DNA of 64,000 bases from Nioella ostreopsis (GTDB lineage: Bacteria; Pseudomonadota; Alphaproteobacteria; Rhodobacterales; Rhodobacteraceae). Position numbers and translations under genes: made by a program. The notes under the pieces are model-generated. The model was not told the DNA's origin and made no database searches. It saw nothing but the letters and a program-made list of their open reading frames with translations. This document shows positions 25,515 through 34,669 of this stretch, piece by piece. Location: positions 180,389 to 244,388 of the forward strand of contig NZ_RCIQ01000003.1 of NCBI RefSeq assembly GCF_004000255.1, read 5' to 3'. The first letter of the stretch is position 1, and every line of letters begins with the position of its first letter.

Positions 25515-26525
25515 TTGGACTTCCTGAACGCCATTGTCGTCCTGGCCAATTTCGTCATCGTACCAGCCACCGCCTATGGCGCGCAGCTGGCGCTTGGCGC
25601 GCTTGGCGTGACGCTTATCTACGGGATCCTTCGGTTCTCGAACTTCGCCCATGGCGATACGATGGCCTTCGGGGCCATGGTGACTATCCTCGTGACATGG
25701 GCGCTGCAGGCGGCGGGCATCACGCTCGGGCCATTGCCCACGGCGCTGCTGGCCCTGCCCATTGGCATCGCAGCGACGGCCCTGTTGCTGATCGGGACCG
25801 ACAAGGTGGTCTACAAGTTCTACCGGCAGCAGAAGGCCAAGCCGGTGATCTATGTGATTGCCTCGCTCGGGGTCATGTTCATCATGAACGGGCTGGTGCG
25901 CTTCATCATCGGCGTCGATGACCAGCGATTTGCCGATGGCGAGCGGTTCATCATTTCAGCCCGGACCTTCCGAGAGATGACCGGGCTGGACGAGGGGCTT
26001 GCCATTCGCACCAGTCAGGGGATCACGCTGGTGGTCGCGCTGATCTGCGTGGTGGCGCTGTTCTGGTTCCTGGGCAAGACCCGCACCGGCAAATCCATGC
26101 GCGCCTTTTCCGACAACGAGGATCTGGCGCTGCTGTCGGGCATCAACCCCGAAAAGGTGGTGCTGGTCACATGGATCATCGTCGCCGCTCTGGCGACCAC
26201 GGCGGGGGTGCTTTACGGGCTCGACAAGAGCTTCAAGCCCTTCACCTATTTCCAGCTGCTGCTGCCCATCTTCGCCTCGGCCATCGTCGGCGGGCTGGGC
26301 AACCCGCTTGGCGCGATTGCGGGCGGCTTCCTGATTGCCTTTTCCGAGATCACCGTGACCTATGCCTTCCGCCGGGTGGTCAACCACCTGCTGCCGGAGG
26401 AATGGGGACCTGAGGGGCTGCTGCAATTGCTGTCCACCGACTACAAATTCGCCGTCAGCTTCGCGATCCTTCTGATCGTGCTGCTGTTCAAGCCCACGGG
26501 TCTCTTCAGGGGGAAATCGGTATGA
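25515..26525 (+). CDS. livH: ABC transporter permease, LivH type
   Basis: About 336 residues of mostly hydrophobic helices, with the family hallmarks LALGALGVTLIYGILRFSNFAHGD near the start and the GG(L)GNPLGAIAGGFLI loop late in the protein. It forms the inner-membrane pore with LivM. I infer a TTG start at 25515, eight bases after GAGGAG; no in-frame ATG gives a better fit. The stop overlaps livM by 4 nt. Confidence 0.88.
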   Translation: MDFLNAIVVLANFVIVPATAYGAQLALGALGVTLIYGILRFSNFAHGDTMAFGAMVTILVTWALQAAGITLGPLPTALLALPIGIAATALLLIGTDKVVYKFYRQQKAKPVIYVIASLGVMFIMNGLVRFIIGVDDQRFADGERFIISARTFREMTGLDEGLAIRTSQGITLVVALICVVALFWFLGKTRTGKSMRAFSDNEDLALLSGINPEKVVLVTWIIVAALATTAGVLYGLDKSFKPFTYFQLLLPIFASAIVGGLGNPLGAIAGGFLIAFSEITVTYAFRRVVNHLLPEEWGPEGLLQLLSTDYKFAVSFAILLIVLLFKPTGLFRGKSV

Positions 26526-27829
26526 CGCAGATCAACACCAAGAACCTGATGCTGTTCGGCCTGGTGGCGCTGCTGTTCATCGTCACCGGCTTCATGCAGT
26601 CGTGGAACACCACGCTGACGATCCTCAACATGGGGCTGATTTCGGCCATCATGGCGCTTGGGGTGAATATGCAATGGGGCTACGCGGGGCTGTTCAACGT
26701 CGGTATCCTCGGCTTCACGGCGCTTGGCGGGCTGGCGGCGGTGCTGGTGTCCATGCCCCCGGTGCCAGAGGCCTGGGCGGCGGGCGGGCCGCGCATCCTG
26801 CTGGCGCTGGCTGCCGGGGCCGGGTCGATCGTTGCCGCCGTCATGATCTACAAGAAGATGCCAGCGGGGCTGTTGCGCGTCGTGGTGATGCTGGCGGTTC
26901 TGATCGCGGGCTTCATGCTGTACCGCGCCATTTTCGACCCGGCGCGTGACGCCATCGAGGCGGTCGATCCGGCGCTGACCGGCTATCTGGGCGGGCTTGG
27001 CCTGCCGGTGATCCTGGCCTGGCCCGTGGGCGGACTGTTCGCGGCGGGCGCGGCCTGGATCGTTGGAAAGACCGCGCTTGGGTTGCGCTCGGATTACCTG
27101 GCGATTGCGACGCTCGGGATTGCGGAGATCATCCTGGCGGTCCTGAAGAACGAGGACTGGCTGGGGCGCGGCGTGAAGAACGTGACCGGCCTGCCCCGGC
27201 CGGTGCCCTACGAGGTCGAATTGCAGGCTGCCGATTGGTTCCTGTCGCTGACGGAGCGCTTCGGGGCCGATCCGGTGACCGCGTCATCCGTGGTGGTGAA
27301 GCTGAGCTATGCGGGGCTGTTTGCCGCCGTGCTGCTGCTGCTGATCTGGATGTCGGAAATGGCGCTGAAATCGCCCTGGGGACGGATGATGCGCGCGATC
27401 CGCGACAATGAAGTGTCGTCCGAGGCCATGGGCAAGGATGTGACCAAGCGGCATCTGCAGATCTTCATTCTGGGCTCCGCCGTCTGCGGCGTGGCGGGTG
27501 CAATGATGACCACGCTGGATGGACAGCTGGTGCCCGGAACCTACAATCCGCTGCGCTTCACCTTCCTGATCTGGGTGATGGTGATCGTCGGCGGGTCGGG
27601 CAACAACTGGGGTGCGGTTCTGGGCGGCTTCCTGATCTGGTGGCTGTGGATCATGGTGGAACCGATCGGGCTGTGGATGATGCAGACGATCACCATGGGC
27701 ATGGCCGAGGATAGCGGGCTGCGTCAGCACCTGATCGACTCGGCGGCGCATATGCGGCTTCTGACCATGGGTCTGTTCCTGCTGCTGATGCTGCGCTTCA
27801 ACCCGAGAGGTCTGATTCCCGAACGCTGA
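26522..27829 (+). CDS. livM: ABC transporter permease, LivM type
   Basis: A 435-residue permease with LGVNMQWGYAGLFNVGILGFTALGG near the N-terminus, the RSDYLAIATLGIAEII block, the coupling segment WGRMMRAIRDNEVSSEAMGKDV, and VGGSGNNWGAVLGGFLIWWLW. It is longer than many LivM proteins because of extra helices around residues 70-170. Last gene of the operon; two palindromes follow. Confidence 0.9.
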   Translation: MTQINTKNLMLFGLVALLFIVTGFMQSWNTTLTILNMGLISAIMALGVNMQWGYAGLFNVGILGFTALGGLAAVLVSMPPVPEAWAAGGPRILLALAAGAGSIVAAVMIYKKMPAGLLRVVVMLAVLIAGFMLYRAIFDPARDAIEAVDPALTGYLGGLGLPVILAWPVGGLFAAGAAWIVGKTALGLRSDYLAIATLGIAEIILAVLKNEDWLGRGVKNVTGLPRPVPYEVELQAADWFLSLTERFGADPVTASSVVVKLSYAGLFAAVLLLLIWMSEMALKSPWGRMMRAIRDNEVSSEAMGKDVTKRHLQIFILGSAVCGVAGAMMTTLDGQLVPGTYNPLRFTFLIWVMVIVGGSGNNWGAVLGGFLIWWLWIMVEPIGLWMMQTITMGMAEDSGLRQHLIDSAAHMRLLTMGLFLLLMLRFNPRGLIPER

Positions 27830-27842
27830 GGCCGGGCGGTGG

Positions 27843-27884
27843 AAGGGCCTTCGAGGGCCCTTTCAAGGCGCTTCGAAGCGCCTT
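27843..27884. terminator. Paired TTCGA-centred palindromes (copy 2)
   Basis: A near-perfect palindrome AAGGGCCTTCGAGGGCCCTT (27843-27862) is followed by a perfect one, AAGGCGCTTCGAAGCGCCTT (27865-27884), then CCCCGCGCC. The layout and the first unit match the pair at 19525-19567. Placed between convergent livM and the oxygenase-like gene, so a bidirectional terminator is likely. Confidence 0.7.
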
Positions 27885-27898
27885 CCCCGCGCCTGTGG

Positions 27899-28681
27899 TC
27901 AGGGCAGATTCAGCCAATCGGGCACACCGCCCGGCAGATGCGGACGGAAATAGACGATGGCGCGGCCCTCTGCCGGGGACTTGGACGCCTCGGCCCAGGG
28001 CGCGACCCCGTGCAGGACCAGCCGGTGCAGCAGTGTCGCCTCTCCCGGCCGAGCGGGAAGCTCCACCCGCGCGCAGGTCTCGAACACCTCACGCCGCGCG
28101 GCGTGATAGGCCTGGGTCAGGTCCACGTCTGGCCACTCCGCCTCTGGATGTGCCTCAAGAGCCGTGCCAATCCGGGCGCGCATGATCTCGTGGCTGCCTT
28201 CCCAGACCACCAGCGGAGACGCCCCTGCCCCGCAGTCAGTCACTGGCAGGCCGAGGATCCATGCATGGGGCTCCTTCAGCATCCGGCAGCGGTCCGGCCC
28301 CACCGGCAACAGCCCGTCCAGATGCGCCGCATCGCGGGTCCTGCGATAGCGGTGATTGGCGTCGCTTTCGCCTGCATCCTGCCGCGGGTAGCCGGGATAG
28401 GTGACAGAAACCTGCCCCTTGTCCAAAGGCAATGGCCCGGACACGGCCTCTGCCGCGCTGAGCGCCGCGCCACCGAGAGGCCCTCCCCCGGCCACGGCCC
28501 CCTTGCCGTCATTGTCCAGAACGTTGACCCCGGCAAACCACGTACCGCCATGGCGCAGCCAGTTGGCCCGATGGCCCGGATCGCGGGCAGTTTCCAGTGC
28601 GGCAGGCCCCGCGGTGTCCAGCCAGTCGAGCACCTCCGGGTCCGGCCCGAAGACCTGATATCCGGCGGTCAGCCAGCTCAA
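27899..28681 (-). CDS. Phytanoyl-CoA dioxygenase-like (Fe(II)/2-oxoglutarate) protein
   Basis: About 260 residues. There is no ATG until far inside, but a TTG at 28681 overlaps the stop of the upstream permease gene and gives a coupled start. A double-stranded beta-helix iron site can be traced: HLD in RRTRDAAHLDGLLP (HxD), a distal His in LLHRLVLHGVAPW, and Arg in GRAIVYFRP. This is the PhyH-type arrangement. The substrate is unknown. The start choice and the family call are both inferential. Confidence 0.6.
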   Translation of the reverse strand: MSWLTAGYQVFGPDPEVLDWLDTAGPAALETARDPGHRANWLRHGGTWFAGVNVLDNDGKGAVAGGGPLGGAALSAAEAVSGPLPLDKGQVSVTYPGYPRQDAGESDANHRYRRTRDAAHLDGLLPVGPDRCRMLKEPHAWILGLPVTDCGAGASPLVVWEGSHEIMRARIGTALEAHPEAEWPDVDLTQAYHAARREVFETCARVELPARPGEATLLHRLVLHGVAPWAEASKSPAEGRAIVYFRPHLPGGVPDWLNLP

Positions 28682-29502
28682 AACCCGAGCGCCTTTCGCA
28701 GCATGTTCACCGCCATGATAATGATGAACACCGCAAAGACCCGCTTCAGCGGCTTGGGGTCCATCGCATGGGCCAGTTTTACCCCCCAGGGCGTGGTGAT
28801 CATCGTCATCGCCACGATCACCACGAAGGCAATCAGGTTGACCTGACCGACCGTGTAGGGCGGACGCCCCTCGGTGCCGCCTCCGACGAAGAGGAATCCG
28901 AGGACGGAGGGCACCGCGATGATCACGCCGAAGCCCGCCGCCGTCGCCACCGCCCGGTGAATCGGTCGGCCATAGAGCGTCATCAGCGGCACACCGAAAC
29001 TGCCCCCGCCGATCCCCATCAGGACCGACAGGAAGCCAAGCGCAGGCGAGACCACGGCCCTTGCCGCCCCGCCCGGCATCTCGTCGCCAAGCCGCCAATC
29101 GGGTTTGCCGAACGCCAGGTAGAGCCCCACGCAAAGCCCCAGAACCCCGAAGATGCCCATCAGCACCTCGTTCCTGAGACCGGACGCCGCCGCGACCCCA
29201 AGCGCCGCGCCGATGGCGATCCCCGGACCCCAGCTTTTCAGGATCTCCCAATCCACGGCGCCCTTGCGATTATGGGCCAGAACCGAGCGCACCGAGGTTA
29301 CCACGATGGTCGCCAGCGAGGTCGCCAGACAGATCTGCATCAGCTCCGGCGTGTCATAGCCGAGCGAGGAGAAGGCGAAGAAGAAGGCCGGAACAAGAAC
29401 GATGCCGCCACCCACGCCGAGCAGCCCCGCCACGATGCCCGCGAAGCCCCCGATGAGCAGGATCAGTCCCAGAAGCGGCAAGTATTGGGTGAAATCGGCC
29501 AT
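28678..29502 (-). CDS. TauE/SafE (TSUP) family permease
   Basis: A 274-residue membrane protein with the two family repeats, each starting with a glycine-rich helix: GFAGIVAGLLGVGGGIVLVPAF near residue 15, and GFLSVLMGIGGGSFGVPLMTLYG near residue 160. Relatives export sulfite, sulfoacetate or related organosulfur anions. The ATG at 29502 has GAGAGGA. Coupled to the downstream oxygenase-like gene by a 4-nt overlap, which hints at a joint role. Confidence 0.88.
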   Translation of the reverse strand: MADFTQYLPLLGLILLIGGFAGIVAGLLGVGGGIVLVPAFFFAFSSLGYDTPELMQICLATSLATIVVTSVRSVLAHNRKGAVDWEILKSWGPGIAIGAALGVAAASGLRNEVLMGIFGVLGLCVGLYLAFGKPDWRLGDEMPGGAARAVVSPALGFLSVLMGIGGGSFGVPLMTLYGRPIHRAVATAAGFGVIIAVPSVLGFLFVGGGTEGRPPYTVGQVNLIAFVVIVAMTMITTPWGVKLAHAMDPKPLKRVFAVFIIIMAVNMLRKALGF

Positions 29503-29563
29503 GGCGTGTCCTCTCGCGGTTCGGCGCGACTTAAGCAGAGCGGAACGGGAATGGAAAGCGGGC

Positions 29564-30562
29564 TCAGGCGGCGAACTGGCTGACGGCGTCGAGCGCGGCT
29601 CGGACCACCTCCGGCCCCGCCCCGTCGCGATGCGCCCGTTCCGACAGGATGCGCTTCCAGTGGCGGGCACCGGGACGGCCTGCAAAGAGCCCCAGCATAT
29701 GCCGGGTGATCTGGTTGAGCCGCCCGCCCGCTGCCAGATGCGCCTCGATATAGGGCAGCATCTCTTCCGCGACCTGATGGGCGGTCTTGGGCAATGTGCG
29801 GGCGCCAAAAATCCGCTGATCGGCCTCAAGCAGCATATCGGCCGGCGTGTGATAGGCGGCGCGGCCGATCATGACCCCGTCCATCCCGGCAGCCAGATGT
29901 GCCTCAGCCTCGTCCAGCGTGGTGACGCCGCCATTGATCGACAGGTGCAGATGCGGGAACTCCGCCTTCATCCGGTGCACCAGCGGATAATCGAGCGGCG
30001 GGATATCGCGGTTTTCCTTGGGGCTGAGCCCCTGCAACCAGGCCTTTCGCGCGTGGATCGTGAAGCGGGTGACACCGGCCTCGGACACGACGCGCAGGAA
30101 GTCCGGCAGCACCTGCTCCGGCACCTGTTCATCCACCCCGATCCGGCATTTCACCGTGACCTCCACCGGGCTGGCCGCGATCATCGCCGCCACGCAATCG
30201 GCCACCAGCGCGGGCTGTTCCATGAGAATGGCCCCGAAGCTGCCGGACTGCACCCGGTCCGAGGGACAGCCGACATTCAGGTTGACCTCGTCATAGCCGT
30301 AATCGCCTGCGATCCGCGTGGCCTCGGCCAGTTGCGCCGGATCAGATCCGCCAAGCTGCACCGCGACGGGATGTTCCGGCGCGCTGAACCCCAACAACCG
30401 CTCCCGGTCCCCATGGATCACCGCAGGGGCCGTGACCATCTCGGTATAGAGCAGCGCGTGGGACGACATCAGCCGGTGGAAATACCGGCAATGGCGATCC
30501 GTCCAGTCCATCATCGGCGCGACGGATAATTTCGCTGCCTCGATGGCGGCTTTGCTGGGCAT
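29564..30562 (-). CDS. dusA: tRNA-dihydrouridine synthase A
   Basis: About 332 residues. The FMN-binding start LSVAPMMDWTDRHCRYFHRL, the catalytic Cys99 in NVGCPSDRVQSGSFGA, KCRIGVD and INGGV match DusA, which reduces U20 and U20a in tRNA. I prefer the ATG at 30562 because GGGAG lies 8 bases upstream; an ATG at 30577 is also in frame. Cytoplasmic. Confidence 0.94.
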   Translation of the reverse strand: MPSKAAIEAAKLSVAPMMDWTDRHCRYFHRLMSSHALLYTEMVTAPAVIHGDRERLLGFSAPEHPVAVQLGGSDPAQLAEATRIAGDYGYDEVNLNVGCPSDRVQSGSFGAILMEQPALVADCVAAMIAASPVEVTVKCRIGVDEQVPEQVLPDFLRVVSEAGVTRFTIHARKAWLQGLSPKENRDIPPLDYPLVHRMKAEFPHLHLSINGGVTTLDEAEAHLAAGMDGVMIGRAAYHTPADMLLEADQRIFGARTLPKTAHQVAEEMLPYIEAHLAAGGRLNQITRHMLGLFAGRPGARHWKRILSERAHRDGAGPEVVRAALDAVSQFAA

Positions 30563-30917
30563 TCTGGGTTCTCCCATGATCCACGATCCGGTTTTCGGGA
30601 CCATCTCGCACACATACTGCACAGGAATTGGAGCAGTCCAGCCCCCCGAGAGCAAAGACATGCGAACGTCGGTGATTGGGTGAGAACGTGATTGGAGTGG
30701 CCTGCCTTATCGCAAGGCCGTGTTGAGAAAAGGCATCCACGCGCGGGCAACAGCATGCTTCAAGCTGAAATCTGCACTGAAAACCAGCTTGCCGCGAGAC
30801 ACGATGAGCGACGGCGAGTAGTTTCTATTTGAATAGATCATCCATGCGACCCGCGCCCCGACTGGCCGGAAGCCTGCCTCTGAGCCGCTGGGACGAACAG
30901 GCGCCGCACTGTCTGGG
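30563..30917. other. Intergenic stretch upstream of dusA
   Basis: About 355 bp between the dusA start and the small reading frame beginning at 31076. I see no convincing gene, tRNA or hairpin with a T run. The part from 30770 to 30835 is less GC-rich than its surroundings. It presumably holds the dusA promoter. Confidence 0.5.
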
Positions 30918-31076
30918 TCAGATCGCGCAGGAACAAGAGCCTGTAAGGAGGAGAGAGGGACCAATAAGGCCTGCGTCCCGGTCCGCCCGGACCGGGATAA
31001 GCGCCAACAGGACAAGCGCGATCCTGCCGACCATCGCCGACATCGCCGCGAGCCAGAAGATCGGATCATGATCCAT
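30918..31076 (-). CDS. Possible small membrane protein
   Basis: A 52-codon frame from the ATG at 31076 with AAGGAA 7 bases upstream. It encodes one strongly hydrophobic helix (FWLAAMSAMVGRIALVLLALIPV) and a short polar tail. The start overlaps the end of the glyoxalase-superfamily gene, so it could be the last gene of that operon. Too short to place in a family; could be chance. Confidence 0.35.
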   Translation of the reverse strand: MDHDPIFWLAAMSAMVGRIALVLLALIPVRADRDAGLIGPSLLLTGSCSCAI

Positions 31077-31530
31077 CGGATGTTCCTTCGGTGCCGGGAT
31101 GGACGAGATCGAGCGCGACATGCGGGGTGCCGTCCGAGGTCCGCTCCTTAGAATGGCCCTCTGGGCCGACCTCGACCCGGATCCGCTTGCGCAGATTCGA
31201 AAAGCTGTCGAAGCGCACCACGTCGACGGCCTTGTCGAGATCGAGCACCAGCCGGAACCATCCGGGCCGAAACTGGTCCGCCGCCAGCACCGTCGCTGTG
31301 AAGGGCTGCGACAGGTAGCGCCCGGTCACCCGCCCTCCGGCCGTCCAGCCCTGCGGGGGCCGGTCGCGCATCTGCGCATGAAAGGCGTTCCAGTCGCGGA
31401 AGCCATGTTGCTGTGCGACCCGCTCCAGCGCCTGCGCGTGGCTGATCGCCTCGCCCTGGTCGGCGAGTGTCACACGTAACAGCTTCGCCGCCTGCTTTGC
31501 CCGTGCAACCGTGGGAAGATCTCGTGTCAT
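31066..31530 (-). CDS. Glyoxalase-superfamily-type protein
   Basis: A 154-residue protein whose first 60 residues (AKQAAKLLRVTLADQGEAISHAQALERVAQQHGFRDWNAFHAQ) match the helical module found at the ends of several glyoxalase-superfamily proteins and as a stand-alone unit. The C-terminal 70 residues form a beta-rich region with VTGRYLSQPFTATVLA. A metal-binding glyoxalase site is not obvious. It overlaps the MATE gene by 4 nt and is therefore coupled to it. Confidence 0.7.
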   Translation of the reverse strand: MTRDLPTVARAKQAAKLLRVTLADQGEAISHAQALERVAQQHGFRDWNAFHAQMRDRPPQGWTAGGRVTGRYLSQPFTATVLAADQFRPGWFRLVLDLDKAVDVVRFDSFSNLRKRIRVEVGPEGHSKERTSDGTPHVALDLVHPGTEGTSDGS

Positions 31531-32915
31531 GCCCTCACCTCACGCGCCACGGTGAAGAGACCCCAACGCAGGGACTGCGCCCGTGCGGCTTGCGCCAGGA
31601 CGAGGCCCGTCAGCACGATGAGAAGGACTTCCGCGGCCGGCGCGGCAAGCCAGATGCCAGGCTCTCCCGCTGACCCCGCCAATGCAAAGGTCAACGGCAT
31701 GGCGAAGAGATAGGGTTTGGAAAGCCCGAGGATCGCCGCGCGGCCTGCATCGCCGATCGCCTGGAAATGCATGGCGATCATCATGAGCGGACCGGCCACG
31801 AAGAAGCCCGCCGAGATCACCGGCAGGATGCGCGCAACCTCAGCCACGACGACCGCATCAGAGACGAAGGCCGATCCGATCGGGGCGGCGAAGACGGTCA
31901 TGGCGATCTGAACCGTGAGGCAATAGCCGAAGGAGGCAAGCACGGCCGTCCGCAGGCTGGCATCGCTTCGCCGAAGTGCGCCCGCGCCGTAATTGTTGCC
32001 CGTGATTGTCTGCATTGCATGCGCGAGCCCCAGAAGCGGCAGAAAGGCAAATGTGATCAGCCGCGTGATGATGCCATAGGCTGACACGGTCGCGTGGTAG
32101 TCGGGCGCGTCCACCCATTGCAGGGCTGCGATGATCGACCCCGATCCCAATGCGAGGCCGAGGTAGTTTAGGCTTTGCGGAGCGCCGAGCGCCAGGATGC
32201 GTCCCCAGCCCCCGAACGGCGAATGGTGCCACAGCGCAGAGGGCCGCAGCCGTGTATCGCCGAAGACCCGGAAGCCAAGGATGATGGCAAGCGCCAGTGC
32301 CTGCGCCAATGCGGTCCCGTAGGCCGAGCCCGCCACACCCATGTCCAGGAGGCCGATCAGCACATAGTTGAACGCCATGTTGCTGAGCGAGACGAGCAGG
32401 CTCATCGCCGCCATGAACAGTACCCGCCCTTCATTGCGCAGGGCGTCGGAATTGACCGAAAGGACGAAGATCAAGGGGGCGGCAAAGACTGTAATCCGCA
32501 AATAGACCATGCCCATCTGGGCCAGATCCTCCGATCCGCCAGCGGCCAGCAGGGCAACAGGCCGTGCAAAGGCGAGGAACAGCGCGATCAGGATCAGGCC
32601 GATGAAAACGGCGAGGGCATGCGCCGCGGAAAAGGTGGCGCGTGCCTCATTCATGCGCCGGGCGCCGAGTTGACGGGCAAGGAGACTCGACATGCCAGAC
32701 GACACCAGCGTCGCCAGCGCCACGATCAGCATGTAGAGCGGGAACATCAGCGTGACGGCGGCCAGGGCCTGCGGTCCCGCGAAATGGCCGAGGAATAGCG
32801 CGTCGACCACGGCAAGAGCGCCGTTCATACCCATGACGAAGATGATGGGAAGCGCGGTGCGCACATAGATAGGGGCGAGCGGCCCCTCGAGAAACGAATT
32901 GGTATGAGACGACAT
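31527..32915 (-). CDS. MATE-family efflux transporter
   Basis: A 462-residue protein with 12 hydrophobic helices in two halves. The MATE features include AVVDALFLGHFAGPQALAAVTLMFPLYML near residue 35, ARQLGARRMNEARATFSAAHAL, and in the second half QTITGNNYGAGALRRSDASLRTA. It would extrude organic cations or drugs using Na+ or H+ gradients. The ATG at 32915 is preceded by AAGGA. First gene of a short operon with the glyoxalase-superfamily gene. Confidence 0.9.
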   Translation of the reverse strand: MSSHTNSFLEGPLAPIYVRTALPIIFVMGMNGALAVVDALFLGHFAGPQALAAVTLMFPLYMLIVALATLVSSGMSSLLARQLGARRMNEARATFSAAHALAVFIGLILIALFLAFARPVALLAAGGSEDLAQMGMVYLRITVFAAPLIFVLSVNSDALRNEGRVLFMAAMSLLVSLSNMAFNYVLIGLLDMGVAGSAYGTALAQALALAIILGFRVFGDTRLRPSALWHHSPFGGWGRILALGAPQSLNYLGLALGSGSIIAALQWVDAPDYHATVSAYGIITRLITFAFLPLLGLAHAMQTITGNNYGAGALRRSDASLRTAVLASFGYCLTVQIAMTVFAAPIGSAFVSDAVVVAEVARILPVISAGFFVAGPLMMIAMHFQAIGDAGRAAILGLSKPYLFAMPLTFALAGSAGEPGIWLAAPAAEVLLIVLTGLVLAQAARAQSLRWGLFTVAREVRA

Positions 32916-33331
32916 GATCCCGTGTTCCTTCCGGCTCAGGTCGCGCAAGAACTGGACGGGGCCCGCATTTCCATCCGCGCGACAGGTGCCGAGGATGACG
33001 AAGATCGTGTCTGCTACAGAACTTCACCATGACGATTGTCGGCGGGCGGCAGGCGTCTGTTGCCTGACGGCGCTCTAGATGGACCATCGCGCCCTGTCAA
33101 GCGGAACGGTTTGCCCACGACATGACGAAGCGCCTTGAGCGGACGGGCACAGCCCTACTGTGCAGCGGGATCATAGGAGGTTCCGGGTCGGCAATGTCGC
33201 GGGCCATGCACTGGTGGCCTCCCCTGCCCGCATCGTCCAACGCGGCACAGAGGTTGGCGCGGAAGTCGCCGAGAAGCCGCACGATGAGATCGGGCTGATT
33301 TACACGTCGGCCAAGATCTGCTTCACGGGAC
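32916..33331. other. Intergenic stretch between MATE and GNAT genes
   Basis: About 415 bp separating divergent genes. A 78-codon minus-strand frame (33097-33333) lacks a ribosome site and overlaps the GNAT start, so I do not call it. I see no tRNA and no strong hairpin. An AGGAGG at about 33176-33181 has no suitable start after it. Confidence 0.4.
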
Positions 33332-33841
33332 ATGGAAGTCCGCTATCAGGCACTCCTGGAGGCCGTCTTGAAGAATGAAATCGCGTTCATTCGGTTGTCA
33401 AAAATCGAGCTGACCGAAATTGCAAATCACATGTCCGACCCAAGATTGGCGGAGCATATGCCGTTGTTGACCCCTGGCTGGGATAAGGAAATGGCGGCGA
33501 CCTTCGTCGCCATGAAGGAAGCCTTCTGGGAGCGGGACGGGCTCGGGCATTGGGCGTTTCTGGCGGACGGGCGTTACGTCGGCTGGGGCGGCTTTCAAAA
33601 GGAAGGAGACGAATGGGATTTTGGACTGGTGCTGCGGCCGGACGCTTTCGGCCTCGGGAGGCGCATTGCGTCGAAGGCCATTGATTTCGCCATTGCAAAC
33701 AAGCGTATCCCATATGTGACGTTTCTTCTGCCGCCCTCTCGCAGAAATCTCGGGGCGCTCAAAAGACTTGGTGCACGGAAGGTCGGCGAGATCGAATATG
33801 ACGGGGCCAGGTTTCTGAAATATCGCCTCGATACTGAATGA
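33332..33841 (+). CDS. GNAT-family acetyltransferase
   Basis: A 169-residue protein of the RimJ/RimL-like GNAT type. HMSDPRLAEHMPLLTPGWDKEMAATFV forms the N-terminal helix region, and WAFLADGRYVGWGGFQKEGDEWDFGLVLRPDAFGLGRRIASKAIDFA covers the central strands and the acetyl-CoA loop (FGLGRR in place of the canonical Q/RxxGxG/A). NLGALKRLGARKVGEI matches the family's typical end. GC content is visibly lower than in flanking genes, suggesting acquisition. The target is unknown. Confidence 0.75.
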   Translation: MEVRYQALLEAVLKNEIAFIRLSKIELTEIANHMSDPRLAEHMPLLTPGWDKEMAATFVAMKEAFWERDGLGHWAFLADGRYVGWGGFQKEGDEWDFGLVLRPDAFGLGRRIASKAIDFAIANKRIPYVTFLLPPSRRNLGALKRLGARKVGEIEYDGARFLKYRLDTE

Positions 33842-34669
33842 CGGCTCCTCTCATACAGCCAAACTGCATGACGCATTCAATAAAGGTGGGTTTCCACACG
33901 AAGTCCGAGCCTTGCGCAGTTTCAAACGGCCATTCTGCGAAACCGGATAGCGATCTTTGATGACGAACAGATGACCAGTGCGCGCGGATTGAATTTCTCA
34001 CGACGCGGCACGAAATAACGCGACCGAATCACGAAGATGTGCTGCGGAGAACCCTCTTCTACCTATTGATAGTTAAAGGTAATCGTCACCATCCCTCATC
34101 AGAGCGGCAGGCGACCACACCAAGGATTCGCGCATGGCATATACGTCGCCTGCCTCGCGCAAACACAGGAAATCGGCGGTTGTTGGGAGGGTCAGGCCCC
34201 GGATTAAACTCAATTCAGTCGAAGTTCACCGCTGGATGATGTGCATCTTCGATGAGAATCAGAAACCTGAAACTGGCGCAGCATTCAGCGAATGACCCGA
34301 ACGTCTTCGAACGAAATATGACCTGAAAGGCATATTTCAACGTCACAATAGCGTGACAGGTTCATGGCGAACTTGTCCCGTATAAATTCCCCCATCTCAA
34401 CGAATGAATCGCAGCGGATTCATGACCGATCAGACAGCACAATGTCCAGCAAATACACAAGAAACCATATCAAGCTCGGATGTAATTGTTGGCATTATCC
34501 ATTAAATTATGATTCTCCCATAATTAGCAGATCAACCAAGTTTCGACAAGGGGAATTCTATGGAATTATGGAGAACATATTTGTTGCAATATTTTAGCCC
34601 CATTGGATTATGTATTCCAAATAGAAAATGCCATCTGATTCTAATTTCAAGCTTTTGAAAGGCACGGTC
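33842..34669. other. AT-rich, gene-poor stretch ahead of the four-gene operon
   Basis: About 830 bp without a supportable gene. From about 34290 the base composition is AT-rich, unlike the rest of the window. Short open frames (such as 34364-34597) have no ribosome site or recognisable product. A 7-bp inverted repeat AATTATG-N7-CATAATT lies at 34505-34525, 145 bp upstream of the operon's first start. This stretch probably contains the operon's promoter. Confidence 0.5.
34505..34525. promoter_or_regulatory. Inverted repeat, possible operator
   Basis: AATTATG (34505-34511) and CATAATT (34519-34525) are perfect inverted arms with a 7-nt spacer. The site lies in the AT-rich leader of the unassigned four-gene operon. 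It could bind a dimeric regulator, but AT-rich sequence makes chance palindromes likely. Confidence 0.25.

Noticed and set aside
33097-33333. 78-codon minus-strand frame before the GNAT gene
   Set aside because: No Shine-Dalgarno site, overlaps the GNAT start, and its residues show no family pattern.
34364-34597. 77-codon frame in the AT-rich tract
   Set aside because: No ribosome site, low-complexity composition and no recognisable domain; likely chance in AT-rich DNA.
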